The translations under genes and the position numbers were made by a program. From positions 186,001 through 250,000 of the forward strand of contig NZ_SEWG01000003.1 in the NCBI RefSeq assembly GCF_004168255.1: a DNA stretch of 64,000 nt. The letters are read 5' to 3'. Under the pieces are notes generated by a model. It saw only the letters and a program-made list of their open reading frames with translations, did no database searches and had not been told where the DNA came from. The stretch is from Mucilaginibacter terrigena. GTDB lineage: Bacteria; Bacteroidota; Bacteroidia; Sphingobacteriales; Sphingobacteriaceae. How positions within the stretch are numbered: the first letter of the stretch is position 1; each line of letters starts with the position of its first letter. Below, piece by piece: positions 44,236 through 52,939 of this stretch.

Positions 44236-44540
44236 AACAATTACTCTCCACAAACATTGGCCGCCTGCGCATCATCGGCTTTTTAGAAGGCATCTCACTA
44301 TTGGTGTTAATATTTATAGCGATACCGCTTAAGTACTTAGGGCACAATCCGGTGATGGTAAAAGCGATGGGGCCTGTACACGGCGCCTTATTCCTGTTGT
44401 TTATTGTGAATACGGTAAGCGTAGGGGTAGAACAGAAATGGCAATTTAAAACCACAGGCAAAGTGTTGCTGGCATGCATCATCCCCTTCGGTACCTTTTA
44501 TATCGACAGAAAGATACTGAGGACAGCAAAAACTATTTAA
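44232..44540 (+). CDS. DUF3817 membrane protein
   Basis: This 102-residue protein has three membrane helices and the DUF3817 pattern LRIIGFLEGISLLVLIFIA followed by GPVHGALFLLFI. Members are small inner-membrane proteins of unknown role, at times linked to transporters. Its ATG overlaps the stop of the preceding gene (ATGA), so both belong to one operon, probably under the TetR protein encoded upstream. Confidence 0.8.
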   Translation: MKQLLSTNIGRLRIIGFLEGISLLVLIFIAIPLKYLGHNPVMVKAMGPVHGALFLLFIVNTVSVGVEQKWQFKTTGKVLLACIIPFGTFYIDRKILRTAKTI

Positions 44541-44579
44541 GATCAGAACTTAGACTTTAGCGTTTGGAATTTCCCCTAA

Positions 44580-45476
44580 CTATTTCCCTTTAAGCGATTG
44601 GTATTTACCCCCGTTAGCCGGGTCGGCTGCCGAGAGGGTGTTCATAGCCTGCATCCTGTCCTGCGGCGAAGCATTGCTGAAGATGGAAACAAACTCGGCA
44701 TTTTTAGCTGTAAAAAAAGCAAGCGGAAAATATGAGCCCAGCCGTTTACGATCTACCTGGCTCAATACAGGTAGTATGCTGCTGATATACTTGCGGCCTT
44801 TTGAAGGGTTATCAGCCATTATATCCAAGCCATTGCGGTGGTAGTTATAAATAAACTCGCGCAGGTTGTTGTAAAGCTTGTTATTTAAATTCTCTACCAG
44901 CCAGTAGCGGTTGGTGTTACTGTCAAAAGCCTTCCAGCCTTTAAACGAGGTGGTTTGCGCGTTGATGGAAATGGTTTGCGCATTCAGAAAATACTGGGTG
45001 CCACCATATTTCGAGAACGAATCGTAATCCATCCCCACAATAATATAGGCGTAAAATGCCATTACCGAGCTTAGGTTACTTTGAAAATTCTGGTCGCTGT
45101 AGTCGATGGTTTGGCCCTCGGTATAGGTAAAATCAAAATCCTTATCGTTGATATTTAGCAGGGTGGTGCCGTAGGTTGAGTTAAACACCGGCCTTGACGA
45201 TTGTACCTGCAATTCGCCGCTAAAGTTACTGCTGCCATCCCAGGAGGTAATGTTCAACACAAAATTACAATCGATACGTTCCTGCGGGGCGATGTCATCG
45301 GCGCTCCATTTGCGCCCGTTTAAAAAGTCTTTCATCGCGGTTTCCAAAGTTTGCAGGGCGCGCTTATTGGTAACCTGTATTTTTGGGGCAACAACCTTTA
45401 CACGTGCATTCAGGTCCTGGGCCTGCACGGCGCAGCAGGTAAAAAACAACACGGAAAAAGTTATATATCTTTTCAT
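44580..45476 (-). CDS. Secreted DUF4835 protein (PorD-type)
   Basis: The signal peptide MKRYITFSVLFFTCCAVQAQ is followed by a 278-residue periplasmic domain with the segments DCNFVLNITSWDGSSNFSGE and YAYIIVGMDYDSFSKYGG, the pattern of DUF4835. In Bacteroidota this family is called PorD and is linked to the type IX secretion system, but it also sits near bamD-coaBC in species without a full T9SS. It overlaps coaBC by four bases. No other T9SS gene is in the window. Confidence 0.85.
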   Translation of the reverse strand: MKRYITFSVLFFTCCAVQAQDLNARVKVVAPKIQVTNKRALQTLETAMKDFLNGRKWSADDIAPQERIDCNFVLNITSWDGSSNFSGELQVQSSRPVFNSTYGTTLLNINDKDFDFTYTEGQTIDYSDQNFQSNLSSVMAFYAYIIVGMDYDSFSKYGGTQYFLNAQTISINAQTTSFKGWKAFDSNTNRYWLVENLNNKLYNNLREFIYNYHRNGLDIMADNPSKGRKYISSILPVLSQVDRKRLGSYFPLAFFTAKNAEFVSIFSNASPQDRMQAMNTLSAADPANGGKYQSLKGK

Positions 45477-46675
45477 TTTTTTAGCAGTTCAATCAGCTTA
45501 ATACAAATATCGTGCGCTACCTCGGCTTTGTTTTTAAGGTCGAAGGTAGTTTTATGCAATTGGCGATCAATGAGTGTTATCTTATTTGTATCACCCTTAA
45601 ACCCCGCACCCGCATCGTTCAACGAATTTAGCACAATTAAATCCAAATTTTTCTTTTCCAGTTTTTCTATCGCGTATTGCTCCTCGTTCTGGGTTTCCAG
45701 GGCAAAACCAACCAATACCTGGCCATCGCGTTTTTGCCCGCCGAGGGTTTTTAATATGTCGGTAGTTTTCTTCAGCTCGATATTAAGGCCGTCGTCGTGC
45801 TTTTTTATTTTTTGTGCCGATACGGTAGCCGGGGTATAGTCGGCAACAGCCGCGCACATTACACAGGCGTTGGCAGCGGGGAAGTAAGTTAAACACTCCT
45901 GCAGCATATCTGCCGCGCTGGTAACATTTATCCGTTTTATGCTTTTATATTTACTAATCTGCGCCGTTGGCCCTGCTATCAGTGTAACATCCGCGCCCAG
46001 CGAAGCCAGTTCATCCGCCAAGGCAAATCCCATTTTGCCTGATGAATGATTACCTATAAAACGTACCGGGTCAATAGCCTCGTAGGTTGGCCCCGCAGTA
46101 ACTAATAGCTGTTTGCCAAACAAAGGCAGTTTCTTTTTGATGTCATCGGTAAGAAAAGCTACTATCTCTTCTGGTTCGGCCATGCGGCCTTCGCCATGCA
46201 GGCCGCTTGCAAGTTCGCCGCTGCCCGGCGGCATCAGTATATTTCCGAAGCTTTGAAGATCAGTAATGTTTTGCTGGGTGGTTTCGTGTTTCCACATATC
46301 AAGGTCCATTGCAGGCGCAAAATACACCGGGCACTTGGCCGACAGGTACACAGCAGTAAGCAGGTTATCAACCAAACCTGTGGCCATTTTGGCCATAGTG
46401 TTAGCGCTTGCCGGCGCTATGATCATGGCATCGCCCCAAAGGCCAAGCTCTACATGGTTGTTCCATTCGCCGGTTTCGGGCTTAAAATAGTCGGAATATA
46501 CAGGACGCTTAGATAGGGTGGATAAGGTAAGCGGGGTAATAAAGTTGGTAGCATCGGGTGTCATTACTACCTGCACCTGGGCACCGGCTTTAACCAATAG
46601 CCTCACCAGCGTTGCCGATTTATAAGCCGCAATACTGCCGCAAACCCCTAAAATTATCTTTTTACCCTCAAGCAT
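45473..46675 (-). CDS. coaBC: Bifunctional phosphopantothenoylcysteine decarboxylase/phosphopantothenate-cysteine ligase
   Basis: CoaBC joins cysteine to 4'-phosphopantothenate and then decarboxylates the product, two steps of coenzyme A synthesis. The N-terminal flavoprotein CoaC domain shows GVCGSIAAYKSATLVRLL and the PASANTMAKMATGL motif. The C-terminal CoaB domain shows TAGPTYEAIDPVRFIGNHSS and late LVGFALETQNE. At 400 residues it is complete. The start MLEGKKIILG is preceded by a G/C-run repeat, so rpoZ and bamD upstream are transcribed separately. Confidence 0.96.
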   Translation of the reverse strand: MLEGKKIILGVCGSIAAYKSATLVRLLVKAGAQVQVVMTPDATNFITPLTLSTLSKRPVYSDYFKPETGEWNNHVELGLWGDAMIIAPASANTMAKMATGLVDNLLTAVYLSAKCPVYFAPAMDLDMWKHETTQQNITDLQSFGNILMPPGSGELASGLHGEGRMAEPEEIVAFLTDDIKKKLPLFGKQLLVTAGPTYEAIDPVRFIGNHSSGKMGFALADELASLGADVTLIAGPTAQISKYKSIKRINVTSAADMLQECLTYFPAANACVMCAAVADYTPATVSAQKIKKHDDGLNIELKKTTDILKTLGGQKRDGQVLVGFALETQNEEQYAIEKLEKKNLDLIVLNSLNDAGAGFKGDTNKITLIDRQLHKTTFDLKNKAEVAHDICIKLIELLKK

Positions 46676-46822
46676 ATAACCCCCTAACCCCCTGAAGGGG
46701 TGAACGATGATCCAAATATATAAATAACCTAACGTTATTAAACAAACAAAGCCCTTCTCGGTACAGAGAAGGGCTATATCTTTCCAGCTCCTCCGTTAGC
46801 TAACGGAGGCCGGGGGGCTACT
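46676..46822. repeat. G/C-run and CTCCGTTAGCTAACGGAG repeats around a terminator
   Basis: The gap before coaBC holds ACCCCCTAACCCCCTGAAGG plus GG (46679-46700), then the rpoZ terminator, then the perfect palindrome CTCCGTTAGCTAACGGAG (46791-46808) followed by GCCGGGGGGCT. It touches the 3' end of rpoZ. Similar CCGTTGGCTAACGGA sequence is at 57119-57180. Confidence 0.65.
46738..46775 (-). terminator. Rho-independent terminator of bamD-rpoZ
   Basis: AGCCCTTCTC (46750-46759) pairs with GAGAAGGGCT (46766-46775), and in the minus direction the stem is followed by TTGTTTGTTT. It separates rpoZ from coaBC. Confidence 0.85.
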
Positions 46823-47165
46823 ACAGTTCCCTTGCTTCTTTAGCCGGGTTGCGGTAGTAAATTTTGTTATCTAAAAATTCCTGAACGGCTACCAAAGTAG
46901 GTTTAGGTAATTTTTCGTAGTATTTTGATATCTCTATCTGCTCGCGGTTTTCAAATACCTCTTCCAGGTTATCATTAGCCGATGCAAATTCAGAAAGCTT
47001 TTGGTGTAACTCTTCTTTTATATTGTTCGAGATCTGGTTTGCCCTTTTTGACATAATTACCAACGACTCGTATATATTGTCGGTTTTCACATCCAGTTCA
47101 CGCAGGTCACGGGTAACTGTGCTGCTGGCAATAGCCGGTTTGTTAGTTGGGTTGTTAACGTTCAT
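46821..47165 (-). CDS. rpoZ: RNA polymerase omega subunit (Bacteroidota RpoZ type)
   Basis: The 114-residue protein matches the divergent omega subunits of Bacteroidota, with TRDLRELDVKTDNIYESLVI followed by MSKRANQISNNIKEEL, the segment aligned with the RpoZ core (identifiable by the RANQI motif). Omega stabilises the beta' subunit during assembly. Its place 14 bases after bamD and before coaBC is the usual order in this phylum. The C-terminal part with LPKPTLVAVQEFLDNKIYYR is phylum-specific. Confidence 0.88.
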   Translation of the reverse strand: MNVNNPTNKPAIASSTVTRDLRELDVKTDNIYESLVIMSKRANQISNNIKEELHQKLSEFASANDNLEEVFENREQIEISKYYEKLPKPTLVAVQEFLDNKIYYRNPAKEAREL

Positions 47166-47179
47166 GTCTTTATTTATTA

Positions 47180-48109
47180 TTAATATGGTATTTTCTGATT
47201 ATCCCTGTCCTTAATTGAGGGTGGCTGCGAAGTTACAGTATCTTTCTTAGCAATTTTCTCGGCCAGTTTTGGATTGGCATTTAATTCGGCCATAAATTTT
47301 TTAGCCTTAATGATGCCTTCCTGGCTGTCTTTTTTATAGTCGGCGGCCTCTTTTAAGAATTTACTTGAAGGGTATTTCTCGGTAAACTCATCAGCATAAG
47401 CTATGGTTTGGTTAAAACGATCTTCCTGCCTGTTTTCGCGGCTAACCCTTGAGTATTCGTATTGTGCACGTATGGTTAAAAACTCCAGTTCTTCGGCATA
47501 TTTAGTATCGGGGTAATCGCGCAGGGTGTTGCCAAACGCAATAACTGCCGATTGATAATCGCCTATGGTTAAATATAGCTTAGAGTTAGCGTAGGATTTT
47601 TGCTCCAGCTTATCGCGCAGGTTCTGTATCAGTTTGCTTGCCTCGGTAACGCGGTCGCTTTTTGGGTAAAGGTTAATAAACAACTGTAACGATTCGATAG
47701 CCTTGGTGGTGTTTTCCTGATCTAAAGAGTAAATAGGCGAATCCAGGTAATAGCAATATGCAGCAATAAAACGGCACTCCTCGGCACGCGGGCTCGAAGG
47801 GTAGGTATCTGCAAATGTTTTAAAATGGAACCTTGCTGATGTATAATCCTTAAGCTTATAGTTTGTGTAAGCGTAATAGTAAAATAAGTCTTCAGCTTCG
47901 GCACGGCCGCGGTAACGGGTTACCAGGTCTTCAAATAAACCAAGGGCTTTCGAGTAATCTTTTTTGTTATAAAACTTTACCGCTTCCTGGTATTTTTTAG
48001 CGTTATCGTTACTTGCTTTTAACTTTTCGTATTTGCTTTTACAACTGCCAAGCGTAACAATAAGCAGGAACATTACGCCCGAAAATATGAGTAGTTGTTT
48101 TTTAAACAT
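47180..48109 (-). CDS. bamD: Outer membrane protein assembly factor BamD
   Basis: BamD is a periplasmic lipoprotein of the BAM complex that inserts beta-barrel proteins into the outer membrane. The signal peptide ends in lipobox LGSC with Cys23, and TPR-like repeats follow (KKYQEAVKFYNKKDYSKALG, and later YPSSPRAEECRFIAAYCYY, with a similar unit at FINLYPKSDRVTEAS). Its 309 residues are somewhat longer than in proteobacteria because of a Lys-rich C-terminus. It forms an operon with rpoZ, and its own promoter box lies four bases before the ATG. Confidence 0.94.
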   Translation of the reverse strand: MFKKQLLIFSGVMFLLIVTLGSCKSKYEKLKASNDNAKKYQEAVKFYNKKDYSKALGLFEDLVTRYRGRAEAEDLFYYYAYTNYKLKDYTSARFHFKTFADTYPSSPRAEECRFIAAYCYYLDSPIYSLDQENTTKAIESLQLFINLYPKSDRVTEASKLIQNLRDKLEQKSYANSKLYLTIGDYQSAVIAFGNTLRDYPDTKYAEELEFLTIRAQYEYSRVSRENRQEDRFNQTIAYADEFTEKYPSSKFLKEAADYKKDSQEGIIKAKKFMAELNANPKLAEKIAKKDTVTSQPPSIKDRDNQKIPY

Positions 48110-48113
48110 TTTG

Positions 48114-48144
48114 CAAAGATAGTTGAATATTATAAATCAGTCAA
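48114..48144 (-). promoter_or_regulatory. bamD promoter, TTG-N20-TATCTTTG
   Basis: On the minus strand TTG (48144-48142) is followed after 20 bases by TATCTTTG (48121-48114), a perfect TAnnTTTG box. Only CAAA separates the box from the bamD ATG, so transcription should start at or near the AUG. Confidence 0.7.
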
Positions 48145-48765
48145 TTATTTATTTAGTAGACGAATATATAACGGTAAAACCGCACCTTATATATATAGGT
48201 ATAGTATTTAACATCTTTTAACGTATGGATAGAGGGTAAATGTGCAGCTTATCAGGATTTACAACTTTTTAAAAGTTGTAAATTTTTTCCTTCGTAAGTA
48301 CAGATATGTTCACGTTCACGATACACATACAACGTGAACAAAACATGAACATCTTATAATCAGGCATTTATAAATATATTACTGACAAAATAACGTCACC
48401 ATATGTTTTGGAATAATTGCTATGCAGATACTTGGTGAATATATTTAATTAAAGGACGGGTTTTTTTGTTACTTTAAATTTCTACAGAGAGGCAGGTCTG
48501 ATAGGCCACAGGCCTTGCCAACTAAACCCGATTGCAGCGGATACCGGCCCTGCGCCTAAAGCCTGTGCAGTATTAGCGTAAAGCGGGGCTGGCGGGAGAT
48601 AGAAGCCCTATATTTGCTTTTCAAAAATTTAGCCTAACGTCCTACGAGATTGCCGCGCTATCGCTCGCAATGACATGATTTATAAATATTAAGTTAAATT
48701 TTGCCCATCCTGCCCAGTTCTTCCACTCAATCAATCCATTACAAAAATCTTTTTCTCCCAAGCCC
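48145..48765. other. Gene-free region between bamD and rpsL with three distinct structures
   Basis: No gene is supported in these 620 bases. Three things stand out. First, GTTCACGTT (48308-48316) and AACGTGAAC (48331-48339) are perfect inverted 9-mers, with another ACATGAACAT copy right after, suggesting a regulator site. Second, a GC-rich stretch at 48481-48602, quite unlike the AT-rich flanks, with several short complementary segments. Third, a solo half of the ATGTCATTGCGAG element at 48638-48676. The rpsL promoter follows. Confidence 0.5.
48638..48676. repeat. Solo half of the ATGTCATTGCGAG element
   Basis: The 39 bases match the right half of the intact element (26560-26598) at all but three positions: CGTCCTACGAGATTGC at its start and CTCGCAATGACAT at its end. 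No left half is present. Its start coincides with the apex position where the nuclease-bearing segment is placed in the 34141-34557 copy. Confidence 0.85.
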
Positions 48766-48795
48766 TTGAAAATCAAAAAATAGTGCCTACCTTTG
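48766..48795 (+). promoter_or_regulatory. rpsL promoter (str operon), TTG-N19-TACCTTTG
   Basis: TTG at 48766-48768 and TACCTTTG at 48788-48795 are spaced by 19 bases, matching the Bacteroidota sigma consensus. The box is followed by CAGTCC, which is nearly the same as the sequence after the rplC promoter box. The rpsL start is 45 bases downstream. Confidence 0.88.
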
Positions 48796-48840
48796 CAGTC
48801 CTTAAAATAAGGATAAAACTGTAAATACAAAAAAGGAAAA

Positions 48841-49254
48841 ATGCCTACTATTCAGCAATTAGTTAGAAAAGGTAGAGTAGCTCTGGTTGACAAGAGTAAG
48901 TCGCCAGCGTTGGACAGCTGTCCACAGCGAAGAGGCGTGTGCACCCGTGTGTACACCACTACCCCTAAAAAACCAAACTCAGCAATGCGTAAAGTTGCAC
49001 GTGTGCGCCTTACAAATGGTAAAGAAGTTAACGCCTACATCCCTGGTGAAGGCCACAACTTACAGGAACACTCTATTGTGTTGATCCGCGGTGGTCGTGT
49101 TAAAGACTTACCCGGTGTACGTTACCACATCATCCGTGGTGCGTTAGATACTTCGGGCGTAGCCGGTCGTAACCAACGTCGTTCAAAATATGGAACCAAG
49201 CGCCCTAAACCAGGACAAGCAGCAGCGGCTCCAGCAAAAGGTAAAAAGAAATAA
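48841..49254 (+). CDS. rpsL: 30S ribosomal protein S12
   Basis: S12 sits at the decoding centre and is the site of streptomycin-resistance mutations. The 137-residue sequence has [12 protein letters not shown] at the N-terminus, the conserved [17 protein letters not shown], and [16 protein letters not shown] with the usual Lys and Pro near the decoding site. The C-terminus has an Ala/Lys-rich tail ([13 protein letters not shown]). It is the first gene of the str operon and has a strong phylum-type promoter. Confidence 0.98.
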   Translation: MPTIQQLVRKGRVALVDKSKSPALDSCPQRRGVCTRVYTTTPKKPNSAMRKVARVRLTNGKEVNAYIPGEGHNLQEHSIVLIRGGRVKDLPGVRYHIIRGALDTSGVAGRNQRRSKYGTKRPKPGQAAAAPAKGKKK

Positions 49255-49256
49255 TT

Positions 49257-49264
49257 AAAGGAGG
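49257..49264 (+). promoter_or_regulatory. rpsG: Strong Shine-Dalgarno sequence before rpsG
   Basis: AAAGGAGG lies nine bases before the rpsG ATG and is complementary to the 3' end of 16S rRNA. It stands out because most genes in this window, as in Bacteroidota in general, have no such motif. Confidence 0.75.
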
Positions 49265-49273
49265 ATAGTAATA

Positions 49274-49741
49274 ATGAGAAAATCAAAACCAAAAAAAAGA
49301 ATCCTTCTTCCTGATCCAAAATTCAACGAAGTATTGGTAACCAGGTTTGTAAATAACATGATGTTTGACGGTAAAAAATCTACTGCTTACACCATATTCT
49401 ACAATGCAATTGATATTGTTGAAAAGAAAACAAGCGAAAACGGCTTAGATAGCTGGAAAAAAGCTTTGAACAACGTAATGCCTGCTGTTGAAGTAAAAAG
49501 CCGCCGTGTTGGTGGTGCAAACTTCCAGGTGCCTACAGAAGTTCGTCCCGAGCGTAAAATTGCTTTGGGTATGAAATGGCTGATCAGCTATGCCCGTCGT
49601 CGTGGTGAAAAAACCATGATGGAGAAATTAGCAGGCGAGATCATATCTGCCGCTAAAGGTGAAGGTGCTGCTGTTAAGAAGAAAGAAGATACGCACAAAA
49701 TGGCTGAAGCTAACAAGGCGTTCTCTCACTTTAGATTCTAA
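49274..49741 (+). CDS. rpsG: 30S ribosomal protein S7
   Basis: S7 is the primary assembly protein of the 30S head, contacting the E site. The 155 residues begin [17 protein letters not shown] and contain the [18 protein letters not shown] and PEVRPERK-type ([15 protein letters not shown]) segments. The start is fixed by the Shine-Dalgarno sequence. A 20-base gap separates it from rpsL, and a repeat-filled 83-base gap from fusA. Confidence 0.98.
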   Translation: MRKSKPKKRILLPDPKFNEVLVTRFVNNMMFDGKKSTAYTIFYNAIDIVEKKTSENGLDSWKKALNNVMPAVEVKSRRVGGANFQVPTEVRPERKIALGMKWLISYARRRGEKTMMEKLAGEIISAAKGEGAAVKKKEDTHKMAEANKAFSHFRF

Positions 49742-49752
49742 AAATAATTAGT

Positions 49753-49812
49753 GCAGGGAGCGAGGCGCGGGGAACGGGTTTTACCGGTCTTCACACCCCG
49801 CTCTCCGCTCTC
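49753..49812. repeat. Palindromic repeat between rpsG and fusA
   Basis: GCAGGGAGCGAGGCGCGGGG at the left and CACCCCGCTCTCCGCTCTC at the right are imperfect inverted copies around ACGGGTTTTACCGGT. This lies inside the str operon. Confidence 0.6.
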
Positions 49813-49824
49813 AATAAAAAGAAA

Positions 49825-51936
49825 ATGTCAAGAGATCTAAGATATACAAGAAATATAGGTATTGCCGCTCACATTGATGCCGGTAAAACCACTACTACAG
49901 AGCGTATCCTGTATTACTCGGGTGTGAGCCATAAAATAGGCGAAGTACACGAGGGTGCAGCTACAATGGACTGGATGGCACAAGAGCAGGAGCGTGGTAT
50001 TACCATTACTTCGGCAGCTACTACAGTTGGTTGGAAATACAGGGGTAAAGATTACCATATTAACATTATTGATACACCGGGGCACGTGGATTTTACTGTA
50101 GAGGTAAACCGCAGCTTACGTGTACTGGATGGTTTGGTGTTCCTTTTTAGTGCGGTTGATGGTGTTGAGCCACAATCTGAAACTAACTGGAGACTGGCTA
50201 ATAACTACAACGTTGCCCGTATAGGTTTCGTAAATAAAATGGACCGTAGCGGCGCCGACTTTTTAAATGTTGTAAAACAGGTAAAAAGCATGCTGGGCAG
50301 TAACGCAGTACCATTGCAGTTACCAATTGGTGCAGAAGAGAACTTTAAAGGTGTGATCGATCTGATCAACTGGAGAGGTATTGTTTGGAATGAGCATGAT
50401 AAAGGTATGACCTTTACCGAAGTGCCTATCCCTGAGGATATGATCGAAGAAGCTACCGAGTGGAGAGAGAAATTGCTTGAATCTGTAGCTGATTATGATG
50501 AGACTTTGATGGAGAAATTCTTCGAAGACCCTGCTTCAATTACCGAGCGCGAAATTTTAGATGCATTGCGTAAAGCAGTGTTAGATGCTAAGATCGTACC
50601 TATGGTTTGCGGTTCATCATTCAAAAACAAAGGTGTACAAACCATGCTTGATTATGTGATGGAATTGCTTCCTTCACCTATGGATGTTGAAGGTATTATT
50701 GGTACTAACCCAGACACCGGCGAAGAGATCTTACGTAAACCATCAGAAAAAGAGCCTTTTGCAGCTTTAGCATTTAAAATTGCAACGGATCCTTTCGTAG
50801 GTCGTTTATGCTTTATCCGTGTTTACTCGGGTAACCTGGAAGCAGGATCATACATACACAATATGCGTTCTGACAATAAAGAGCGTATCTCCCGTATCTT
50901 CCAGATGCACGCTAACAAGCAAAACCCGATACCTAATGTAGGTGCCGGTGATATTGCTGCGGTAGTAGGCTTTAAGGATATTAAAACAGGTGATACCCTT
51001 TGCGACGAGAAACACCCGATCATATTGGAGTCAATGAACTTTCCTGACCCGGTTATCGGTTTAGCTATCGAGCCTAAAACACAGGCTGATGTTGATAAAT
51101 TAGGTATCGCTTTAGGTAAATTATCTGAAGAGGATCCTACGTTCCACGTAAAATCTGACGAAGAAACCGGCCAAACCGTAATTAGCGGTATGGGCGAGCT
51201 TCACCTGGATATTATCATGGACCGTCTTAAACGCGAGTTTAAGGTTGAAGTTAATCAAGGTGCGCCACAGGTAGCTTTCAAAGAAGCTATTACAGGTTCG
51301 GTACAACACCGCGAAACATACAAGAAACAAACTGGTGGCCGTGGTAAATTTGCTGATATACAAGTTGTATTATCGCCAAATGATGATGGCAAAGAAGGTT
51401 TAACCTTTATCAACGAAATTTCTGGTGGTTCAATCCCCCGTGAGTTTATCCCATCTGTACAAAAAGGCTTTGAGGCTTCTTTGGCAAATGGTGTGTTGGC
51501 AGGTTATCCGCTTACCGGCTTAAAAGTACGTTTGATCGATGGTTCGTTCCACGCGGTCGATTCAGATGCGCTATCTTTCGAGTTAGCTGCTAAGATGGCT
51601 TACCGCGAGGCTTTGCCACGTTGTAAACCAGTATTGTTGGAGCCGATCATGAAAATCGAGATCTTAACCCCTGAAGAAAACATGGGTGACGTTATCGGTG
51701 ACATGAACCGTCGTCGTGGCCAGCTTTTGGGTATGGACTCTCGTGCCGGTGCACAGGTAATTAAAGCTACTGTACCACTTTCAGAAATGTTTGGTTATGT
51801 AACCCAGTTACGTACCATTACATCGGGCCGTGCTACTTCAACCATGGAGTTTGATCACTATGCTGAAGCGCCACGTAACGTACAGGACGAAATTGTTGCT
51901 AAAGCCAAAGGCAGAAGAGCTGCTGGAAATAATTAA
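49825..51936 (+). CDS. fusA: Elongation factor G
   Basis: EF-G catalyses translocation with GTP hydrolysis. The five-domain protein of 703 residues shows the P-loop [15 protein letters not shown], the switch region with [22 protein letters not shown] (G3), and NKMDRSGAD (G4), then domain [12 protein letters not shown], domain IV with GSFHAVDSD and domain V near the end. It is the third gene of the str operon. Confidence 0.98.
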   Translation: MSRDLRYTRNIGIAAHIDAGKTTTTERILYYSGVSHKIGEVHEGAATMDWMAQEQERGITITSAATTVGWKYRGKDYHINIIDTPGHVDFTVEVNRSLRVLDGLVFLFSAVDGVEPQSETNWRLANNYNVARIGFVNKMDRSGADFLNVVKQVKSMLGSNAVPLQLPIGAEENFKGVIDLINWRGIVWNEHDKGMTFTEVPIPEDMIEEATEWREKLLESVADYDETLMEKFFEDPASITEREILDALRKAVLDAKIVPMVCGSSFKNKGVQTMLDYVMELLPSPMDVEGIIGTNPDTGEEILRKPSEKEPFAALAFKIATDPFVGRLCFIRVYSGNLEAGSYIHNMRSDNKERISRIFQMHANKQNPIPNVGAGDIAAVVGFKDIKTGDTLCDEKHPIILESMNFPDPVIGLAIEPKTQADVDKLGIALGKLSEEDPTFHVKSDEETGQTVISGMGELHLDIIMDRLKREFKVEVNQGAPQVAFKEAITGSVQHRETYKKQTGGRGKFADIQVVLSPNDDGKEGLTFINEISGGSIPREFIPSVQKGFEASLANGVLAGYPLTGLKVRLIDGSFHAVDSDALSFELAAKMAYREALPRCKPVLLEPIMKIEILTPEENMGDVIGDMNRRRGQLLGMDSRAGAQVIKATVPLSEMFGYVTQLRTITSGRATSTMEFDHYAEAPRNVQDEIVAKAKGRRAAGNN

Positions 51937-51949
51937 GAATTAGTGATTA

Positions 51950-51984
51950 GTTGATTGGTGATTAGAGATTAGTTACCAATCAAC
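51950..51984. repeat. Hairpin repeat between fusA and rpsJ
   Basis: GTTGATTGGT (51950-51959) and ACCAATCAAC (51975-51984) are perfect inverted arms around a loop built of GATTAG repeats. A related ATTAG-type sequence lies near 28915. Confidence 0.7.
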
Positions 51985-52051
51985 TTTTAAATAAATAAAC
52001 ACGGTTAAGCCTAATAAATAGCTCTTAGGATTAGCCATTAAAACAAGCAAA

Positions 52052-52357
52052 ATGAGCCAAAGAATCAGGATCAAATTAAAATCGTACGATTACAACCTGG
52101 TAGATAAATCTGCCGAGAAGATCGTAAAAACAGTAAAGCCAACAGGCGCTGTAGTTAGCGGACCACTTCCGTTACCAACCGAAAAGAAAATTTTTACTGT
52201 TTTACGTTCACCACACGTTAACAAAAAAGCACGTGAGCAATTCCAATTATGCTCTTACAAGCGTTTATTGGATATCTACAGCTCAAACTCAAAAACTGTA
52301 GATGCGCTGATGAAGCTTGAATTGCCAAGCGGTGTTGAAGTTGAGATCAAAGTGTAA
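52052..52357 (+). CDS. rpsJ: 30S ribosomal protein S10
   Basis: S10 is a 30S head protein and, as NusE, also an antitermination factor with NusB. The 101 residues start [20 protein letters not shown] and include [20 protein letters not shown] and the C-terminal [20 protein letters not shown]. In most Bacteroidota it leads directly into rplC; here it is followed by a terminator and about 5 kb of other genes. Confidence 0.98.
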   Translation: MSQRIRIKLKSYDYNLVDKSAEKIVKTVKPTGAVVSGPLPLPTEKKIFTVLRSPHVNKKAREQFQLCSYKRLLDIYSSNSKTVDALMKLELPSGVEVEIKV

Positions 52358-52378
52358 CTGTACCGGAAGATCTATAAT

Positions 52379-52411
52379 AAAAAGCCATTCTTGAAAAAGG
52401 ATGGCTTTTTT
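52379..52411 (+). terminator. Rho-independent terminator ending the str operon
   Basis: AAAAAGCCAT (52379-52388) pairs with ATGGCTTTTT (52401-52410), followed by T and TTG. It isolates rpsJ from the genes behind it. Confidence 0.88.
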
Positions 52412-52439
52412 GTTGCTGATACTTTTTTAAGTAAATTTG
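52409..52439 (+). promoter_or_regulatory. Promoter of the toxin-antitoxin pair, TTTG-N19-TAAATTTG
   Basis: TTTG (52409-52412) overlaps the end of the rpsJ terminator, and after 19 bases TAAATTTG (52432-52439) is a perfect -7 box. The antitoxin ATG is only three bases downstream, so the transcript is likely to start at or next to the start codon. Confidence 0.65.
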
Positions 52440-52442
52440 TTT

Positions 52443-52652
52443 ATGAGCACATACATAGTAACTCCTACTCCCGACCAGGAAAAGTTAATAGCTGATTTTT
52501 TGGAAGAACAGCATATTTCTTTTATTAAAGATGAGAGTATAAATGATCTGCCTCAACATGTATTAGACGGAATAGCAAGAGGACGGGCAGAAATTGCAGC
52601 AGGAAATTTCATCACACATGAAGAATTTAAAAAAAGAATAGGTGTAGTTTAA
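52443..52652 (+). CDS. Type II antitoxin
   Basis: The 69-residue protein has a helical C-terminal part with LPQHVLDGIARGRAEIAAG and FITHEEFKKRI, like antitoxins paired with RelE/ParE toxins. I start at the ATG at 52443; the upstream TTG is less likely. No classic ribbon-helix-helix motif is certain. Its stop overlaps the toxin start by one base (TAATG), the usual arrangement for a two-gene toxin-antitoxin operon. It should bind the toxin and repress the promoter. Confidence 0.78.
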   Translation: MSTYIVTPTPDQEKLIADFLEEQHISFIKDESINDLPQHVLDGIARGRAEIAAGNFITHEEFKKRIGVV

Positions 52653-52939
52653 TGGTGTACACACTAAAATATTCTCCTGTAGCTTTAGAAACATTTGATG
52701 AAATATCAAGGCAGTTGGCGGACAGGTGGGGAGATAAATATGTTGCTGATTTTAAACAACGGACAGTAAAACTTATTGAGACTATCAAAGTATCACCATT
52801 TATTTATCAAGCGATGGAATCAAATTTAAATATGCGGAAAGGTTTTATTCATAAGAACTGTTCGGTCTTTTATGAGGTGGGAGAAAATACTGTAGAGATA
52901 TTATTCTTTTGGGATAACAGGCAAGATCCAATAATATAA
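52652..52939 (+). CDS. RelE/ParE superfamily toxin
   Basis: The 95-residue protein has the compact RelE/ParE fold: YSPVALETFDEISRQLADRW at the N-terminus, then KTxxxxF-like helix, and the C-terminal strand with VEILFFWDNRQDP. These toxins are mRNA interferases or gyrase poisons; which one cannot be told. Translation is coupled to the antitoxin, and the operon ends in a terminator that begins over the stop codon. It lies in the accessory block between rpsJ and rplC. Confidence 0.85.
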   Translation: MVYTLKYSPVALETFDEISRQLADRWGDKYVADFKQRTVKLIETIKVSPFIYQAMESNLNMRKGFIHKNCSVFYEVGENTVEILFFWDNRQDPII

